Source: Ptiloglossa arizonensis
Taxonomy: Eukaryota; Arthropoda; Insecta; Hymenoptera; Colletidae
Direction of reading: 5' to 3'
Length of the DNA stretch: 64,000 nt
Assembly (NCBI RefSeq): GCF_051014685.1
Contig: NC_135058.1
Location: 12,712,811 to 12,776,810 of the forward strand
In this document: positions 58,620 through 64,000 of the stretch, in pieces
How the letters are laid out: the number at the start of each line of letters is the position of its first letter
Position numbering within the stretch: position 1 is the stretch's first letter
Notes under the pieces: model-generated
Databases searched by the model: none
Seen by the model: only the letters and a program-made list of their open reading frames with translations
What the model was told of the DNA's origin: nothing
Position numbers and translations under genes: made by a program

Positions 58620-60257
58620 ACCGTAAACGATGCGAATACGGTTCGGCATAGGAGCGATTCCCCTTAGTCCTCGTTCCGAGAAACGCTGGAAAGGAATGCG
58701 CTGACGGGCGGCTGTGGCGCTCAGCGCCGCGTCAAAAGCTATACGTTTGGTATCGACGTCGCGGAATCCATAATCATAGATCACAGAAAACGTAGCTCGC
58801 GTACAAACGTGCCCGGGATTACGTTGCAACGGAGGATATTTTCGGGCGGCTTTATTGGCCGGTGTTTATTATCTATTCCGACGCCTCTAATCCTTTTGAT
58901 ATTCCCCATCGGCGGATAAACAAATTGCACGATCGCCGCTGTGCTAGAACCACCGCGCAGTTTCTCGAAAGCGGTAATATTAATAATTCCCTTTGCACGG
59001 GCCGGCTATCGACTACAATATTATCCGAATGAACGACCGCCACTATTCATACGGCGTACACACCGCCTTCGAGGGATCTCTCCGTCACAAAGACGACTTT
59101 GTTTCGTTTGCATCCCGCGTCGACGCTTACGACCGATTGTGACACGATGCTTCGCCAACAGTTTCTCGACGATACCGAGATTCCACGATCGACCGACCGT
59201 CTTCGAGAGAAGACCGCGTTCACGAGACGCCAGAGAATTTTATCTCGAGGACCAACCTTCGGGGGAAACTTACTAGGTTATTTGCGGCGATATCGGTAAC
59301 ATTATTATTTCATTGGATGCAGAGTAACGGTAACGTTGATTCTTATTACGAATTAACAATACTGTCATCCATTCGATGGAATTTCGTATCAAGAATTCGA
59401 CGATTCGATCGAACACGTCAATGGAGACGGTTGCATCAGCCTCGCGGATAGTTCACGGTGCAACAGTTGCATCCCTGAACGAGGGACGCTAAGTTTTTAA
59501 TTACTCCGTACGAAAAAGTATCTTATCTCGATATCAATATTATTTGTACAAATCGCGGCGAACGTAACATTATTTTTGGAAATAATTTTTCGATCTTTTC
59601 TCGTCGTTGTTAAATTGTTTCTTAACGAGTTCTCAACGTTTCGAGTAATCTTGCGTAACCAAGATCGGTGATCGATAAGAATGAAAAATTTCTTACTCTT
59701 TCGCGGATTGTTTCTCAATTTTGTTCTTCCAGGGAACGAGTCACGAATTATTCTTGACTTTTGTTTCAAATCGGAATAATTCGTTTGGTAAAATTCGTCG
59801 CGTTCTCGATGAGAGCGAGAAGAAGTTAACTACCGGACTAACTTCGTCGTACCACTACCGATCGACGTTAACTGCCCTCGGTGACGCGATTTGCAGCTCG
59901 AGGTAGCTATCAAGCGGTGCTAAAGAATTTTCAATTTCGAGTCTCACAAACCCGTGAAGAAGGTCTACTTGTCCCGAGCGTTCTCGTTCCAGACTCGGCG
60001 CGAATAATGCCCCAGGAGTAACAAGCGGATCTCTCGTCGCTCTAATGGGAAATTGCGTTGGTCTCCTCTCGAACGGGGGCGTCGGGACTAAATGAGCCAG
60101 CGTAGCACGAAATAATATTTACGCTTCCGGAAATTTACCGGCGCCTCTGCAGCGCGGAATCCATAATTCATCGCGAGTGCGCGAGCGTATCAATGGGACC
60201 GTAGAATCTCCTTCGACGAGGCGTGATTTTCCGCGTTTCGGGGATCTAACAAACACG
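58620..60257. other. Non-coding, with shared CCATAAT motif sites
   Basis: No exon recognised. It contains the motif GCGGAATCCATAAT at 58761-58774 and 60154-60167, identical over at least 14 bp; see the findings. The 58.7-59.3 kb part is compositionally complex and could be regulatory. Confidence 0.4.
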
Positions 60258-60690
60258 CCGGGACACGTAAACATTTATTGCAATTATATCCCATAAAATC
60301 TGGCGCAAAGTGGATAGTTCTCGGGAAGATTTAATCTCGTAACGCGTAGACCTGGCCCGAAACTACAGATATTTCACGGTTAGAAGAGACGGAATGGGGT
60401 ACGCTCGACGTGTAAATATTTATTGCAACCGTATCCCACAAAATCTGGCGGAAAGTGGATAGTTTTCGGGAAGATTTCATTTCGTAACGCGCGGAGTAGC
60501 TGAAAGTAGAGTTATTTCTTGGTTGTAAGAGACCGGAACGATGTGTGCTCGACGTGTAAATATTCTATCGCAATTACGTCCCACGAAATGTGGCACCGAG
60601 TGGGTAGTTCTCGCGAAGATGTAATTTTTTTACGCGTGGAGTGGCTAGAAGTGCATCGGTTTTCGGTGCTCGTGTACGCTCTGAAAAAAT
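60258..60690. repeat. ~145-bp tandem repeat, 3 units
   Basis: GACGTGTAAATATTTATTGCAA, TATCCCACAAAATCTGGCG, AAAGTGGATAGTTCTCGGGAAG, ATTTAAT-TCGTAACGCG and a GTTAGAAGAGAC-GGAA block recur with starts near 60262, 60405 and 60551. The three units are about 80% alike by eye. Confidence 0.85.
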
Positions 60691-60801
60691 TGTGCGTTAA
60701 AACTTAAGAAACTCCCCACAGAAACTTTTCTTTTCATTTTTAGCGCCTCTATAAGCTCAGAAAAAATGGTGCCTCGAAACTCGAGAAATCCCCCCAGAAA
60801 C
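60666..60801. repeat. ~77-bp direct duplication
   Basis: GCTCTGAAAAAATTGTGC, then GAAACTCCCCACAGAAAC (about 60678-60725), matches GCTCAGAAAAAATGGTGC, then GAAATCCCCCCAGAAAC (about 60755-60800). Confidence 0.65.
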
Positions 60802-60999
60802 GAACCGAGAAATGAAAATATACGAAAAAAATCCTCCTTCTCTTTTTGTTCGAATTTTGAACGGTTCGGTATCAGCGAGGTTAGGGGTCCGCGCCAAGGT
60901 CTGGGGCACGGCGCACGGATGAATCAGGATTCGGTGATGCGCGATTTCGATGACGCAAGATTTGGAGAAGCTCGAGTGCGGGGGGAGACGATTCGGCTG

Positions 61000-61620
61000 G
61001 TAGAGAAGTACGTGTCCCGAGGGGTAAGCGCGTTACAGCGTATTGCAAAACCACCGTAACGTGTTTGCAGTTGTAACAGACCACACCGCGGGCAAACAGA
61101 GTTATCGTGTGTTCGCCGCGCACGCCAAACAGAGAGAGCGACGTTAACAGCGCACGAGAATACTTTATAAGCGCGCGTTTCATCGCCTTAAACTACACGC
61201 CGTTTTATTCGGTGTCCGAGCGCGCGTTCTCTTATCTTTTACGATTCACAGCGGCGCGTTCCTCATCCACGCGAACTGACACGAATACCGCGGGCGACAG
61301 GGAGCGTGTTCGAGCGGCGTTTGCGCTCGGGGTCGGCGCCGCGCGTGAAACCTTGTGTACGCGGCGTTTGTCAGCGTCTCGTAAACATCTGAAACGTTTT
61401 CGCGCGCGGTGTAATAACAATGGTGTCGCTTATCGTCGCGCGGCCCGCGCCTCCTTTGCCCGGGGATCTTTCGCGCGTCGTCAGTTGCTCACTTCGGGCA
61501 ACTCGGTGACCGATCGCGATTCGGAAGCGTCAGTGGCACCTACGAGTGCTACGAACTTCGTTTTCCCGCGTTGCGCAGTGTCTCGCGTGTACGGGCGTTC
61601 GTAAATAGTGTTTCCGTCCC
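61000..61620. promoter_or_regulatory. GC/CpG-rich island
   Basis: A GC- and CpG-rich block with Arg/Ser/Ala-rich frames on both strands (up to 165 codons on +, 61107-61604) that overlap and show no domain. It resembles the islands at 3.4-4.8 and 19.35-20.75 kb, so a promoter or leader exon is plausible. A SoxD 5' end on the minus strand is one option. Confidence 0.3.
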
Positions 61621-64000
61621 TGAAGCCTAACTTCCAAACCGATCGAATTGCAATTGAAATCTCCTCGGTTCTCAATTTTTAATTCAAATGTCCCAATTTC
61701 TCAATTTTCAATTTACGCGTCTTAGTTTCTCGATTTATAATTTAAATCTCCTGAAACTTCTTTCGATGAGAACACAACGATGCTTGTGTTGGGTTTTCAT
61801 CGAATAAAAAGCTTCTTGACAACTTTAGCGATTACAATTTGTCAGCTACTGATTAAATTTTGTTCCATGTATTTTTTTTAGTAGTAAAAATCGATATCTT
61901 CGTAGTCGTTCGTTCGTTGCGTTTCACTCGTTCCACCCTGTATGCATCGACACGGATCTCAAGAGTCGATCTCCCGAAGTCAATTCTGCATTTTGTCACA
62001 CACTCTTGGGACTCATCTTGAAACCCACTAGATACCCACTTCAATCTGCCCCTGCTTCAACATCGGCATTCAGCGCGATGAGAAACGAATTTTCCAAGAT
62101 GGTAGCTCGCAATACTTTAATCGACGCTGAAGCACCAGTTACGCGCGTATTTGTGTAACACGTTTCCTTACAAACGCGATTAATTAACTCGTGGAGAGAA
62201 TACTGCACAAACTTGGCCCTACGAACTATACACGTTCTACAATGTTGAATCTAGATTAGAAATCATTCTGTAAAATAGCGAACAATGTTTAGGAACCTCT
62301 GTACAGCACAATTTCACGCACAGAAGGTACCCACGAACTATACATTTTCCACGAGGATGAATCCAGATCAGAGACCATCGTGCCCAAAAACTCGTCTATC
62401 CGAGTCTCTTGCACGAAACAATGAGAAAAGCTCGATCTCCTCGAGGTCCCCTGATCAAAGCAACGGGCCACCGCACCCACAATGGCTCTCTTATGCGTTG
62501 TGCCACGTGATGTTCCTTTATTTTCCTCGACCTGGTCTCCGAAATGGCAACCGAGTCCACTCGGGGTATTAACGGCATTAAACAGCGATGGCGTGGCTGA
62601 CAGCGGACATCGAGGAGCGTGTTCCTCTTAACGGCTCAAAGCTGAACGCACATCGGCGAAATAAGCCGCGACGATGAGCCCGGCCGTCAGTAGGATTATT
62701 GTCTTCGGCTTCTTATCTACGTCGGGGAGCTCTTTCTGGTAGGATCGCGGCGCGCGAAACGACGGACGCGTCTCCCTGGGGACTTGGGGGACGTCGAGAC
62801 GCCATCGAAGCAACCCCGTCACCTTCCTCGACCAAGCGTCGTTGTCGTTTCTCTCTCTATCTATCTCTCTCTTGCGCTTCATCGTTTCCACGAACTAGTC
62901 TCGCTTCTCTTATTTATTTTTTCCCCTACCATCTCGTCCTACCGATCCCCGTACCCCTCTGACAGCGATCCATCTCGGACGGGTATCGCCCGGACCCCGT
63001 CCCTTTTCAACTTCGTCGTTTTTTTCTGTCCTTTTTTTCTTTTTCTTTTCTTCTCTTTTTTTCGTCTTTGTCCTATCGTCGAGTCCTCCCGTCGACGCTG
63101 AGAGGATCCAGTCGACGCGAGGTTCCTACGGTCGTCAACCGCGAGACACTGTCACCGTGCCACTTCGACACCTCGATCGGTTTACCCGTGAAACGTCAAC
63201 GAACGTCCTGGAAACGTGGCGACGCGTCCTCGTTGCGTCCGAGCAATCGTCGCGATTCTTTCCTCGCCGAGGGTGTTTCGTCGCTTCGTGATTGCGCGCT
63301 TCATCTCGCTCGATCTCGCACGAAAAAAATCGCTCGCGACCCGCCACGGCGACGAGAAACGAGACGCGGTGGATCGAGGGTCTGGGTCGAGTTGCCCGTT
63401 GGATATTTGTTCGTTTAGAAAATTCCGATGTTCGGGTATTTATAGATGTGTCTTTTCTCGTCGCGCGTCTCGGGACGCGGAGACATTTTTCTCGCTTGCT
63501 ATTGAACGTTATTGGTAAATTTGTAGGGTAATTAGTTTATCACTTGTGTTAATGCGTGCTCGGTACGGTTGTGATGTCGTGTCTTCGAGAAACAGTCGAG
63601 AGAGAGTGCACACGACGAAGAGTCGAGGCTCTAAGGGTGGAGCGGTTGTGAACAAATTTTCAATTTCTAAGAACGCGTTTCGAACGTGGATACGTTCGAA
63701 CTTTGATAAGTACGTTGATCGTTGTCCAAATATTTGTTGTTCGATGTTACACTCGTCACTTGGTATTGCTTCGGATCGTTGGTCGCTCGACAGTTCTCAA
63801 GTATCGAGATTCTTTTATTCGAAGCCGCTGGTGTCGACTTCACGGCGCAGCCGAGTCGAGGCACAATTAAGTGGCCGCTCAAGGCCACCGAGCGATTATC
63901 CCCCACCACTTCGGTTGCTCTCGTCGCTCCATCTATCCTCGCGCGATCGAAACGCGTGCAACTAAGAGTCGTGACGCGAAGAGAAACGTAGCATCGAGCT
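61621..64000. other. Gene-free right flank
   Basis: No supported exon. A GC/CT-rich stretch at 62.7-63.5 kb includes pyrimidine tracts (62845-62875 and 63015-63066). Frames here lack domains. A weak pair of related segments (ACGAACTATAC at about 62221 and 62333) was seen. Confidence 0.4.

Noticed and set aside
62628..62891. 87-codon minus frame with a hydrophobic C-terminal segment
   Set aside because: One hydrophobic run (TIILLTAGLIVAAYFADV) but no recognisable family, splice context or conserved motif; overlapping + strand frames are equally long.

Overview
This is nuclear DNA of an insect, most likely a hymenopteran (bee or wasp type). Genes have many short exons with GT/AG introns. Long stretches are AT-rich but rich in TCG/CGA words (CpG is not depleted), and the three recognisable proteins are animal housekeeping or developmental proteins with arthropod-like sequence. 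There is no operon structure, rRNA gene, CRISPR array or convincing tRNA. The species assignment is inference.

Layout. (1) 1-24.3 kb: no conserved coding sequence. It holds two GC/CpG-rich islands (about 3.4-4.8 kb and 19.35-20.75 kb) that look like promoter or 5'-leader DNA, several local tandem repeats, a decayed transposase fragment and a 137-bp MITE. (2) 24382-27531 (+): one long coding exon for a secreted, Pro/Thr/Tyr-rich low-complexity protein of 1049 aa, entered through a splice acceptor that is itself the last unit of a ~110-bp tandem repeat. (3) 29804-32798 (-): eight exons of NAA15, the ribosome-anchoring subunit of the NatA N-terminal acetyltransferase. The last third of the protein is missing from the window. 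(4) 33667-35773 (+): POLR3C/RPC3, an RNA polymerase III subunit, complete in eight exons and head-to-head with NAA15 across 868 bp. (5) 35.8-41.9 kb: a simple-repeat-rich region, probably mainly the 3' UTR or downstream flank of the next gene. (6) 41921-49869 (-): the C-terminal six exons of a SoxD transcription factor (Sox5/6/13; fly Sox102F), including the coiled coil and the HMG box. The first exons lie to the right of 49.9 kb or outside the window. (7) 49.9-64 kb: no coding sequence recognised, presumably SoxD upstream introns and promoter. It holds short candidate regulatory clusters with motifs shared between them, and more young tandem repeats.

How the genes relate: NAA15 and POLR3C are housekeeping genes (co-translational N-acetylation, Pol III transcription) that probably share a bidirectional promoter. 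SoxD and the secreted protein are probably developmentally regulated genes with large flanking regulatory territories. Exon joins for NAA15, POLR3C and SoxD were derived by hand; reading phase is preserved across every join listed. The most notable points are the missing NAA15 3' exons, the repeat-derived splice acceptor at 24381, a mariner-type MITE family, and two repeated motif sets in the SoxD upstream region.
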